NCBI GenBank assembly: GCA_039090855.1
Contig: CM076991.1
Coordinates: 100,886,021 to 100,950,020 of the forward strand
DNA length: 64,000 nucleotides
From: Macrothele yani
Lineage: Eukaryota > Arthropoda > Arachnida > Araneae > Macrothelidae
Direction: 5' to 3'
Of this stretch, positions 1 to 12,700 are shown piece after piece (position 1 is the first letter of the stretch; each line of letters starts with the position of its first letter). The notes under the pieces were generated by a model that was not told the origin of the DNA, did no database searches, and saw nothing but the letters and a program-made list of their open reading frames with translations. Position numbers and translations under genes: made by a program.

Positions 1-558
1 GAAGCCGCAAGAGGCGTACTTTTTAATCATGATCAGAACTTTTGTTTCGAAGGGATTAACAACATTGCAATCAAGACGTGCTAAGAGCTTTAACATTACC
101 TAGAACCACATAGAAAATTAGAGGAAGAGTATTACCAGAATACAACATGTATGTTAAGCTTAGAGCTTACATACAGAATGATATTTCTGATTTTTTTAAA
201 TAGATATCTCAGAAAAAAATATTGTACAGTTCTTTCTTTGAGCTGGTGCTCTCGCGTGGTGTCGTCAGACTGCTAAAACGTTTTCCCTGTACATTTGCAG
301 TAACGGTTCTTCCTAATACTCCATAAAACTATATCTTGAGTTCGAAGCCCTGAGCCGAAATAACGAGCCGACGTCCATAAAAACAATTCTTTATGCACAC
401 TTAAGATACCGATACGTACTAATTTATAATCCACTCCGTGGGAAAATTGCATTTTGAAATACATCCAATCATACATGACGATCAATCAGTCACGATTAAA
501 GAAGCGAAGCGAATTTAACACAGCAATCTGAAGACCAAAATGGTACATTAAAACTTAC

Positions 559-723
559 AATTGGAACTAAAGCTATCATTTTGTTTCGTGACTAGACTCA
601 TGATTGCGGAATCCTTCACTCCGTAATGCCTCAGGGTGTTGATTCGTCGCCATCCGTTCGTAATCTTCGTGGTAAGATCTTCATCATTCAGGGTGAGATG
701 ACCTCCTCTCCCGTGACGCCATT
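559..723 (-). CDS. PlexB: Plexin exon: Rho-binding domain, C-terminal part (last exon in window)
   Basis: A 165-nt exon. With the upstream G it reads [38 protein letters not shown] and [20 protein letters not shown]-x-G...L-x-DED-x-T and W-x-R-x-NTL-x-HY-x-V are the plexin Rho-binding-domain signature; GHLTL and WRR resemble B-type plexins. Acceptor tctttcag, donor gtaagt after AATT (phase 1). The GAP second half should lie beyond position 1; I found no further exon in 1-558. Confidence 0.93.
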
Positions 724-3700
724 CTGAAAGAAGACAGAACATAATTTTATGAACCGAAACAAATTCCATATTATGCAAGGTTATATAAGAATTTTATTTA
801 AGGCAATGAAAAATTACTAATTAAAAAAAAAAAAAAACGCTCTTAAAAACCGAACGTCGAAAACTGAAGCCTTTTCCTCTAGCTACCCTTCCAGCTATTG
901 TTTGTAATTGCTCCCCCACCCTAATTTTACAGTAAAACTTCAGAACTGCCACCTTTTAAGAATTGAAATCCGTAAAAAAGTTCAGTGAACGTTTAATCGA
1001 TAATCACAGTGACTAACGTATCGAACATACTGATAAAACTGTATCGAGCATATCGATTAACTGATTTATCATGCGGATGATATATCGATTTCATATACTA
1101 TACAAGCAATAAGTAAGATGTTTGACATTATTTCTCGCTTATAACGATTAAAATGCAGTCGAAAGATTCTTAATTCATTAGTATACAATCATAAGCTTTC
1201 ATATACGTAAGAAAATTCATCTGTAACTACGAAATTATAGCTATAAGCGATATACAGTATTGCAGTGACTTTTTAATTTAAAGTTACAAGTGGTTCTGAA
1301 CTTAAATGTTTGTGTCAGAATGCTAAAATACCTTAAAAAAAGCAAATCCTTCTTTTATATACGAGGGTTGTGACAATAGTTTTGCACATTGTGGGTTATC
1401 TCTTAAAAACCAATTTATTTCACAACATACCTTTACAGACCTTCGAAATAATCTCATTGTTTCTTTATGACAGCGGCCCAACTACCTTTACAGACCTTCG
1501 AAATAATCTCATTGTTTCTTTATGACAGCGGCCCAAACGTTTGGGCAAGTCTTGTATTCTAGTCAGGACACCTCCATTGTTGAGGCGTCGGATTACTCGG
1601 GTCACCTCGACATACCTTTACAGGCCTTCGAAGTAATCTCCATGTTTTCTTTATGACAGCGGCCCAACGTTTGGGCAAGTCTTGTATTCCAGTCAGGACA
1701 CCTCCATTGTTGAGGCGTCGAATTACTCGTGTCACCTCGACATACCTTTACAGGCCTTCGAAGTAATCTCCATGTTTCTTTATGACAGCGGCCCAACGTT
1801 TGGGCAAGTCTTGTATTCTAGTCAGGACACCTCCATTGTTGAGGCGTCGGATTACTCGGGTCACCTCGACATACCTTTACAGGCCTTCGAAGTAATCTCC
1901 ATGTTTCTTTATGACAGCGGCCCAACTTTGGGCAAGTCGTGTATTCCAGTGAGGACACCTCCATTGTTGAGGCGTCGGATTACTCGGGTCACCTCATTAG
2001 AAACATCCTGAATCGTACTGAATCCTTTCCCGCGTTAGGCTTCTTCAGTTTTGGGAACAAGTCATAGTCTGGTGGGCTCATGTCAGGACTGTATGGCGCG
2101 TGGGGAAGAAATTGCCATTCATACTTTTCCAGAATGTCTCTTACTGTAGGGGCAACATGCGGCCTCACGTTGTCGTGCAAAATGATGACGTCAGCTTCAA
2201 ACATGTCAGGCCTTCTTTGCCGAATCTTGGGACGCAAGACATTTTGCAGAAACCTTCTGCAGTTGCAGTGGTCCCCTCGGGTACTCTGTCTGTTACTATC
2301 GCTCCAACCTTGTCATAGTCCATAATCATCATCAGCTTAACCTTCGATTGTTGGCGGCGGAATTTTTTCTGGCGAGGTGATTCTGGATTTTTCCTCTGAG
2401 CGGACTGAGATTTCAGTTCTGGTTCAAAATCTCGCATCCAGGTGTCGTCTATAGCAACAATTCTGTCCAAAAACTGCTCGCCTTCTGTCTCGTACCGCTG
2501 AAGCAATTCTTCTCCGATCCTTTTGCGAACTGCTTGCTTCTCTTCACTCAGATTATGCGGAACCCATTTTAGCAGCCACTTTTCTCTTCTGTAAGTTTTC
2601 AGTTAGGATACTGAAAACCAAAGCGGTAGACATATTTGCTTCATATGCAATCTCTTCACATATTTTCCGTCGATCTTCTTCCAAAATGCTGTTGACGATA
2701 ACGACAGAAGTGTCGTCGCCCGTTGCATCTGATGGTAGGTCACTTTTTAAGTGTTCTTCGATGCTTTCCCGACCTTGGCGAAAACGAGAAGCCCACCGTG
2801 GAGTGATTGCATCAACCTACGGGCAGCTCCTGCACAGTGTGCAGAATTACATATATATGGCACTAATCTATTGGAAAAAAAATCGGTAAAATATGTCGCT
2901 CCGTGAAATAACCGCAAAAACAAGTACAATTTCCGTAAATTTTGAGGGAAACCCGTAAAATTTGGCAAGTATGAAAAATTTATTGAATATATCAATGTAA
3001 CTGCAGCTGAACTTCAAATTTCAAGAGCTTGGAAAACATGACGTGCCGCTGCGGTGACCAGTGCCCATAGTCGAAGGATTATGGCTAATCATCCAAGTCT
3101 TTCCCAAAGAAGAAAGGCATGGATAATGTGCTTATCTTACGATTCTTGCACTCTCCCCTCCCTGAAAATTGTAACGATAGGGATACAGAGGAGCAGTTGC
3201 GCCCGTGCATGAGTTTGGGAGGGGGAGCGCCCATAAGGTAGGAATGATATTGCTGTTAATGTTGGAAATGTCCCACTGCAAGTAATTTTATAGCATGGAA
3301 ACATAGGCGTTTCACACGTGCAAAACCTTTTTGTTTCGGAGTTGAACAATTAACCTTTTTGTTTCGGAGTTTAACGACAATTAACCTGTTTGTTTCGGAG
3401 TTTAACGACAATTAACCTTTTTGTTTCGGAGTTTAACGATAATTAACCTTTTTGTTTCGGAGTTTAACGACAATTAACCTTTTTGTTTTGGAGTTTAACG
3501 ATAATTAACCTTTTTGTTTCGGAGTTTAACGACAATTAACATTTTTGTTTCGGAATTTAACGACAGTTAACTTTTCTGTTTCGGAGTTTTTTTTGTTTTT
3601 TTTATTGGAGGTTTAACGACCACCGTGAGCAACTCAGTGGGCTATAAGCAGTCGCCCGTCCCTAATTTAGGGTCACTGGTTCCAGGGAAGGGAGAGAGCC

Positions 3701-6700
3701 AGTGCCGTAAGACAAACACAACATCCATGCCTCACCGGGATTCGAACCCGCACCCCGTTCGGACGAATGATCAGAGGCCATCGCTTAGACCACTGCGCCA
3801 CCGGGGCGGCATTTCGGAGTTTATTGCCCACCTTGAGCAACTCAAAGGGTCACTGTTCCTAATTTGAGGCCACTGGTTCCAGTAAAGGGGGAGAGTCAGT
3901 GCTATCAGCAGATAACCACCCCCATTCCTCACCAGGGACTCGGACAATGGGAAGAGATCTCAGTCGAACGGTCAGAAGTCAGCGCCTCAGACCTCTCAGC
4001 CATCTGGATGGCGACAGTTTTTTTTGTTTTTTAACCGTTTTGTTAGGAGCTATGCATTTTTTGTGCTCCTCGATTCTGTTCTGGGATTTTCGTATATGGG
4101 AAGCTCAACTTGTGTTAAAAACGGATGGAGGAGGGCTTATGTAGAAATGCACAATAAAGATTGATTTTGCAAAGAAAAGTACATCAAATTATTATTTTAC
4201 CATTCAAAACACAATTTTTTTTTTCATGCTGACTCACCTAAATCAACGTCTTTGACCGATGGACGAAGCGAGAAAGGTGTGTTTTTATACACAGCATCCA
4301 AAAGTTTCGCCTTTACTTGAGATGTGGCATCGCAGTCGTTTACTCGACATATTATTTTCTCATCTTGATCTTCATGAACAACGTGAATCGTCTATGGGAA
4401 GAAGTGAAATTTAATCAATATTTTGTCGATTCGGTGGTGCAGATTAACTTATTACTTTCAATATGAACAATAATCCATGCAGGCAAATTACTGACAAAAC
4501 AGTTAATTATTTTACTGAAATTTAAAATGAACTTCAGAAAAACGCATGCCATCTTCTCCACGACTTAACACCAGGACATGCCCACGAAATACGTACTACC
4601 CCACCATTAATACACGGGCACTTCTCTATTATATAGAAAATTTGGTCCTACGCCAGCAACACGTCCTTCACAAACCCTTTGTGGCTGTGTGACGTGCCTG
4701 CAAAGCAGGACGCACACGACATAAAGGCAGATAGCAGCGATAACGAACGTCCGCGTAGCTCAATAGGTAGAGCGACTTATTCCGGAACGAGGGGACCCGG
4801 GCTCGAGCCCCGGCGTGGACAAAAATGACGGAGAAATTTACTTCGTTATACCTTCTTATTATATAAATACTTTCACAGGGATATGATGAGACAGTAGCAC
4901 GACAATGAATGCAAGATGCCTCGATCCAGTCTCAGGCCCAGGTCACAAGGGTCATGAATATCCACCTTAGAGTGGTCATGGTTATGGCAGCAGTTCAATA
5001 ACACCAGTGTGATGCCATGAAGGCTTGGTCAAGGTTGTCCAAGGCGTACGACACCTCGTGAGGGCCGTTATGTAGCTTTAACCGCACGGAGTCATAGGTC
5101 CTGTACTACCCAACATTTGTCTTCAGAGCTCTCCGCTGCCACTGGTACTACGGTAATATATCAAACCTCATGTCCAAGGCTTAATGCAATTGGCATTTGT
5201 GACAGGAGATCCATGGTTTGTGTCTCACTAACTGTAGAGCTCGTTTGAAATGGTGTAGGCATGACCATTCCTGGACCCCAAGACTAGTGAGCAGAGTGAG
5301 TCCGTCTTGATGTTACAGAGGAGTCGGGATTCAGTCTGCAAACGAATTCTCTCATCTGCATATCATCTAGAATGAACAGGGAACCCATAGTGATCATTCA
5401 AATGCAACTCTTTCACATGTAGTGGTCTGCTCGTGTGGGGTGGTATTATGTTCAAAGAACTCACAGCACTCCACGTGTGTTCGCAGGAGGCAATGTGAAT
5501 ACTGTGCACTATAGGGACGAGATCCCAGATCCCTATGTCAGACTATTTTTCTGGGAGCTGCTGGCTATCACCAACGCAAAATGGATTATAACTCTTCCTC
5601 ACACGAGGCTCAACTTGTCGATTATTTCCCGAAGAGCAAGGATATTCGGTTTTTGGACTGGCCAGCCAGGTCTCCGGACCTGATCCCTATAAAGCATGCC
5701 TGGGAATGCACTGCAATAACACGTAGCAGCTTGTCAGCCTGCTCCCAGAACCCTTCCCCAGCACCGCCCTTCATCAAAGAATAGAATTGTTTGGCTCCAG
5801 AGTTCATCACTAACCTGGTGATGAGTATGTGCGTTCGTCGTGAGAATTGTTTGCCAGTACAAAGTGATCACATTCCTTATTAAGACATTTATAGGCTACA
5901 TTCTTACATCTCATCTTGGTGGCATTTGTGGATGTCGCCATATATAAATGCAAAATGTGTACATATTTGTTATAAAATGTTTATTACCCTTATGATTTCA
6001 TCTCAACCTGCTGTTACGTGTTTTCCTTTTCAACCCTGCGAATGCATTCCGGGCTTCAATTTGGATACCAGTGCAGATCAAAATCCACAAGACCATGCAT
6101 CTTGAGTCGATTGAGGACCAAATCTGGTTCATGAAAGATACTTTCTCTGGTTATGCTGATGCAGGAAACAATGTGATTAGCTGAGGTAGAAGCTTTACTG
6201 CAATGGAGGCAAGATAGAAAGATCCTGGAACCCAGCTCAATATTCATTGATCTCCAACGACCGCTTCTTAATCTTGACAAGGCAATTTGGTCTTTCCTAC
6301 TGCCGATGAACCCGGACTGGCTGCTCCAGTTTGGAGTCCAGACATCCAGGTGTGCGTGAATGGCTTCATTCAAATCGATATTTAGTGGTTTCCAATGACT
6401 CCTTTCCTACTGAAGATGAACCCCAGAGCTGGCTGCTCCAGGTTGGAGTGTAGAATATTAGTTGTGAGTAGATGGCTTCACTCAAGTCGATACTTAGTGG
6501 TCTCAAATGACTCCTTATTTTCCTACTGACGATGAATCCGACGGCTGGCTTCTCAAGGTTAGAGTGCTGGCTGCTCCAGTTTGAATTTCTTTCTCCGTTA
6601 GCTCTATTGACTTCCCTGCTGTAGTTATTCGCTGCTCCACAACGAATAACTACAGCAGGGAAGTCAATAGAGCCAACATATAAAGAAAAAAAAAAAAAGG

Positions 6701-9700
6701 CTTCTTAATCGACGGATTGGTGTCTTTTATTACGAGGCTCGTCACGTACAAAAATGCGTTTTCGATGAGCCGTCATATAACGTATTGTGCTGTTCATAAA
6801 CCCTGTCTTTGTCCATTTTTGGTAGGTGGTATGAACATAGACGAGCGGCATCAAAACGAGGAAATATTTATTTTGCTCAAAGTGATATGTATCTGGTTAG
6901 CTCAAGTGCATTCTCGGTATAACAAAAAATACTAATAGAAGAGAGAGAGAGAGAGAGAGAAAATGATAAAAGAATGCTGATTTAGCCCTCTTAATCTTGC
7001 GCGCAAGATATTTTTTTTTTTTTTTTTTCGAGAAGAGCTGCGTCTGCACTCATGGACGGGGCGGATTTACAACTAGGCCAACCTAGGCCGCCAGGCTCTG
7101 CGGACCGTGCGAATTCCTAAAAGTACTTCGTGTGAAGCAATTAAATTCACTCTTTCCTAACATAGACATTTCGTTATGAATTTTCCCTAGCATGGTGTCC
7201 TCTAATGCAAGTGAAAGGTCTTTTAGAGTTCATAAAAAGTCAAGAACTATGTTTAGGAATAGGCTCTCCAGTTTGGCTACTTGCAAGTGCTGAACTTGAA
7301 AAAGAACTTGATTTTGAATATATCAGTTAAAGGCTTTACAGTTGTGAAAGCGCACTAAGTGGACTTGTAAGATGAGGTGCCATTATAATTTTTTTTTTTT
7401 TTTTTGACATTGATAATAATAGTTCAAAGTGAATTTTAGACCTTTAATGCAGTCAGACTTTTTAAATTATTATTTAATTTTTTTTACAATTAAAATTACT
7501 GTAGTTGATTCATTAGCATTTTATTTAAATTTAGAGAAAAAGTTCATATATTTTCCCGTCTTAGTGCTTTTGTTATGACAATACACACTTATATGTACTA
7601 TAGTTGCGTGTAGATGGCTTCATACAAGTGAAATTGCCAGTAGCTCTGATTCGTGTGAAAATTTCAATGAAATTCAAACTGCGAGAAGGTGACGATACCT
7701 TCAGGCAAATATTGGTCGTGGGTAGGGCAGTGTAACGGAACAAAATTGTAATAAGACTTTTAGAAGCATAGATATAGTTAGGAATGCAAATAAACTTCTG
7801 TTGCGTCACTTCGCAGTAATATACACTTGCTCCATCTAGTGGTAAATGTTTTCATCACGAGAAACAAAAAATGAATAGGAAGTTTCCAAACATAGTTCTA
7901 GCTACCCAACGCCGAGAGAAATTTTTCACTTTGACTAGAAGTACAGACATTGTCACCAAACATAAGAACAATTTAATGCCTCCTAACTATGAAACGGGAC
8001 GTAAGGTCAGGTGATGCGTAACATCAGAGCCTCTCCTTGACAAATGTCAACCCCGCCTTCTCGTGGTGCATCCTTTTCCCACTAAAGGGGCTCTGACGAC
8101 CGCCAATAGCGGTATAACTATACCATCGGGATTAGAGGAAATGCTATCCCACACTCACCAACCCGCTTGGCCAGCGTGGTGAGTTATAGCCAAACACCTC
8201 CAAAATGACTCCACAATTAAATCTTGGCCCTCAGTCTCCGGCAGCTGGAATGTACCTGGCCAAGGCAGCGGCCAGTGCGACATGAAGGCAGAGGGTGCTA
8301 AGAATCCCAGGAGAACCGGACTAGGCTGCCATCTGATGCTGACCTTGGCTACGTATAATGGAAGCTCCCTATCTTCTGATTTAAGGCTTCTTGAATTGGA
8401 AGAGGAACTACACATGATCAGAGTTAAATCCCTGAAATGGCAGTGGGCTGGACATACTGTCAGAAGGACAGACCATCGATGGATAGCCGAAATTTTAGAT
8501 TGGATTCCAAGGGACAGGAAAAGACCTAGAAGAAGACCTCATGGGAGATGGGTGGATGAAATTCGAAAGTATGCGGGAGTGACATGGAGGAGACTGGCAC
8601 AAGACAGACCGTTGTGGAGGAAACTTGGGGAGACCTTCGTCCAGCAGTGGATTGATAATGGTTGACAATGACGATGATGATGAACTATGAAACTACTCAG
8701 ACGAAATTTCGAAAATGTGTGAATCACATTCCAATGGTAAGGATCATTTGAATCCGACTCATAGATGCGGCTATATGTAGGCCTACATACTCTGACAGAT
8801 AGACTGGCTTAGTGTTACTATAAACACGACCTCCTTTTTGCCAAGAGGATTGCTAAAGAGGTAAACAAGCGATGCATAGAGCGACAGAAGAAGTTAATCC
8901 GTAATAGTCTCTTTTGTTAATTATGAGGCGCAAATAATTCACCTGAAATATTAGCGCGCTATTTAAAATCCATGTTTAAAAGTGCACGTTATTCAACGAG
9001 GTAGAATAATCAGATAAAAAAACGAACAACTTTTCGTAGAAGAGAATTATTCATCTTCATTGAGCAGAGACTACACTTAGGGACAAATGGTATACGAATC
9101 CTAATTTGATCGTCAGTTTGTCGCAGATGAAACGGAAAAAAAAAAAAAAAGACCGCTTTTTTAACTCAAGTTTAATAATAAGTGAAACTGCAGAATAATC
9201 GCACTCCATTAGCAGAGTTAAATACCCCCCCCCCCCCTCTTTTTTTTTGTTAATATGGGTGAAACCATACCGAGAATCAACTCTCCCTAGTTGGAGTCCT
9301 TTGGGAAACTGGCTAATTATATTCCGTGAATGAGGTAAGAGACAGTGAGAAACTGAGAGTGAGTGATTACAAAAAAAGAAAGAGGGGAAATATGGCTTAA
9401 TTGTAGGGATGGTCCAAAATCACTCTGTTTTTGCGCAATTAGACGGGATATTCCCTTCTACTAACGCAACAGCGGCAACTCAAGGAAAACCGATTATCTG
9501 CGTAATGTGACAGTGTCACGTCGCCATTTTCCCATTTCTCACCGCGCAGGAGTTGTCTGTCATTGAAGATGTTCTTTCGGTTACGCAGTGTTCCTGACAA
9601 AACCATATATTGAACATGATCTCGCATTCTCCAGGAATCATCTCCGTGTCCTAATAACAAACAACGAATAACTACAGCAGGGAAGTCCATAGAGCCAACA

Positions 9701-12700
9701 GAGAGAAAAAAAAAGAAAAAAAAAAAAGGCTTCTTAATCGACGGATTGGTGTCTTTTATTACGAGGCTCGTCACGTACAAAAATGCGTTTTCGATGAACC
9801 GTCATATAACGTGTTCTGTTCATAAACCCTGTCTTTGTCCATTTTTGTTAGGTGGTATGAACATAGACGAGCGGGCATCAAAACGAGGAAATATTTATTT
9901 TGCTCAAAGTGATATGTATCTAGTTAGCTCAAGTGCATTCTCGGTAAAAAAATAATAATAATAATAATAAGAGAGAGAGAGAGAAAGAGAGAGAAAGAGA
10001 GAGAAAAGAAAAAAATGAAAAAGGAATGCTGATTTAGCCCTCTTAATCTTGCGCGCAAGATATAATTTTTTTTTTTTTTCGAGAAGAGCAGCGTCTGCAC
10101 TCATGGACGGGGCGGATTTACAACTAGGCCAACCTAGGCAGCCAGGCTCTGAGGACCGTGCGAATTCCTAAAAGTACTTCGTGTGAAGCAATTAAATTCA
10201 CTCTTTCCTAACATAGACATTTCGTTATGAATTTTCCCTAGCATGGTGTCCTCTAATGCAAGTGAAAGGTCTTTTAGAGTTCATAAAAAGTCAAGAACTA
10301 TGTTTAGGAATAGGCTTTCCAGTTTGGCTACTTGCAAGTGCTGAACTTGAAAAAGAATTTGATTTTGAATATATCAGTTAAAGGCTTTTCAGTTGTGAAA
10401 GCGCACTAAGTGGACTTGTAAGATGAGGTGTCATTATATTTTTATTTATTTTTTTTGATATTGATAATGATAATTCAAAGTGAATTTTAGACCTTTAATG
10501 CAGTCAGACTTTTTAAATTATTATTTTATTTTATTTTTACAATTAAAATTACTGTAGTTGATTCATTAGCATTTTATTTTAATTTAGAGAAAAATTTAAC
10601 ATATTTTTCCCTCTCAGTGCTTTTGTTATGACAATGCACACTTATATGCAATTTTAAAGGGTACATAAAAGCCGCAATTTCAAGATTCAGCCGATGTGAC
10701 GAATTTTTCGGCCGGCGGGTGTATTTTTACCTTTAATAAAATATCAAAGTACTTTTCATAAATCCCGAAAAATAAAAGTTCGGTGAGTTATAACATCCGT
10801 TTTCCAAAAAGGCTCAGAACTTCCAGCCCTTCTGCTAATTGCCTGGGCATCTTGCAACTAGGGGCGTACTGATAGATCCCCCCCCCTTTCCCCATTCCTC
10901 ATTCCCCATTCCCAGCATTGACAGGGGAGGCCTCACGGCTAAGAGAGCCTTCAGCCTGAGATTTTACAAAATCTTTTGCGGAAACTTCATATGACAAAGA
11001 AGCGGAGAAACAGCCAGGAATTTTTGACAGTAGCTTTGAATCAAGTCTTAAAAAGAAAAGCGGTTTTTTTGGCGGTTCTTGTGTACAAAAATGGACGACG
11101 GGTAAATAGCTGTTCCAGGGGACTTGAGGCCCATTTTCAAAGTCATAGCAATAGTTATTATACATGTATATTAACAAGAGGATATGAAAGAAATATCAGT
11201 TTGAATCTTTTATACCAATGAGGATGAGGTGTTATGTATTACAGTTGTTTGCACATAACTAGGCATGTTTTAGAATTTAATGAACTAAAAGTTGTTCTTC
11301 GCGGTGATGAAGAAAGAGTGACCTGTGACATTTTTTTTATAACAGATTCAAGAGAAAATTTTTTTACTGTGGGCAAAACATTGTGGATTACGTTAAGCCT
11401 GAGGTAAGGAACAGATCCGTAGGTTCTTTATTGGTGTAGAAAAATAAGTTGGTATGGCCGAGCTTTCGCGCACAAACGTGTGGCTTTGTCGAGGCTGATT
11501 AATATCTAACAAATGCGGAGAGAATCAACATTGATCGTTAACATTTTGAAAGTATACTTTCCAACTTGTTTTCCTACACCAATAAAAAAACTTACGGTTC
11601 TCCTCCTTAGCTCATTAACTTGGTGTATTTTTGTGCTCATCCCTTACTATTTATCTTACGTTAAGCGTGTTCTTTATATTCAAGAGAAAATAATTCAGGT
11701 AGTTTATGTTTTTTGCGTTACGATTCTTATTTATTTGCTTACTTCTGTTCTGTATTTTCGTATTAATCGGAAACGGCCCTAAGACACTGCAGTTAATGTG
11801 TTTTGTGTGTGACCGTGAGGCATTTTAGTTTTCTAGAAGAATAAAATATGAATAATATAACTAATTTCGGCGTAACTGTTTTGTGGTACTTTCTATTGTT
11901 ATAATAATATGACACTGATTTTAATTACAACGTGCACAATTGTGTTACACCCAATAAAGTGCAGTAATTTCGGTTTTACGAAAAAATACCTGTAGGTTTC
12001 AAAGAATTTTGTTTATAATAACGCCTATAAAACCAAGTTAATAATATGGAATTTAAAAAAATCAGTGATTGAAAGCTCACAGATTTTCGCAAAAGGGCCT
12101 CGAATAATTTTTTTGCGGGCGGGATGGGGTGGATGCCGCTGCTTGCAACGCAGACCACTGTTCACTGGATGAGAGGAAAAATTAAAAACCAAATGGTAGC
12201 ATAACATGAGGCATCGATATAGAACAAGACCCGTATAAATGTCCCTAAAATATCCGCATCGAAGACTCCCGAAATTTCAGGAATTGAAATCCGTAAAACA
12301 TTTTCAGTGAACCTTGAATCGATATTTTCAATCGACTGATGTATCAAACGCATTGATAAAATCTATCGAACGTGTCGATTAAAAGCTGGATTTTAATCGA
12401 TTCCACATGCTATAAATTAAGATATGTGACACTATTAGTTAGCAGCAATTTAAAAATTGAATGGATACATAACAATCTCATTTTTTATGACACGTACAAA
12501 GATAAAATTTCATTTGCAACTGGGAAATTACGAGGTACGTTTATGGTGACTTTTTATACTTTAACTAATTAAGGATTTGACCGTATTTAACTAATTAATT
12601 AAGACTTTGACAGCATTTAACTAATTAATTAAAGCTTTGATCGTATTAAACTAATGAATTAAGGCTTTGACCGTAGAGTTTTGTGCTAACATGTTAGAAT

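Noticed and set aside
1..558. Further plexin exon downstream of 559-723
   Set aside because: No stretch with a splice acceptor and plexin-like coding was found on the minus strand; the next exon is probably beyond the left edge.
4752..4821. Possible tRNA gene (gtccgcgtagctcaatagg head, box B, paired acceptor ends)
   Set aside because: The anticodon stem does not pair with a 7-base loop, the acceptor has a mismatch, and the same head with the same leader recurs at 49447-49640 and 56960-57120. It is a SINE head.
11513..11782. 89-codon open frame with two hydrophobic stretches, possible small membrane protein
   Set aside because: It runs through the right arm of a hairpin element, has AT-driven hydrophobic codons, no homologous motif, and lies in an intron of the plexin on the opposite strand.
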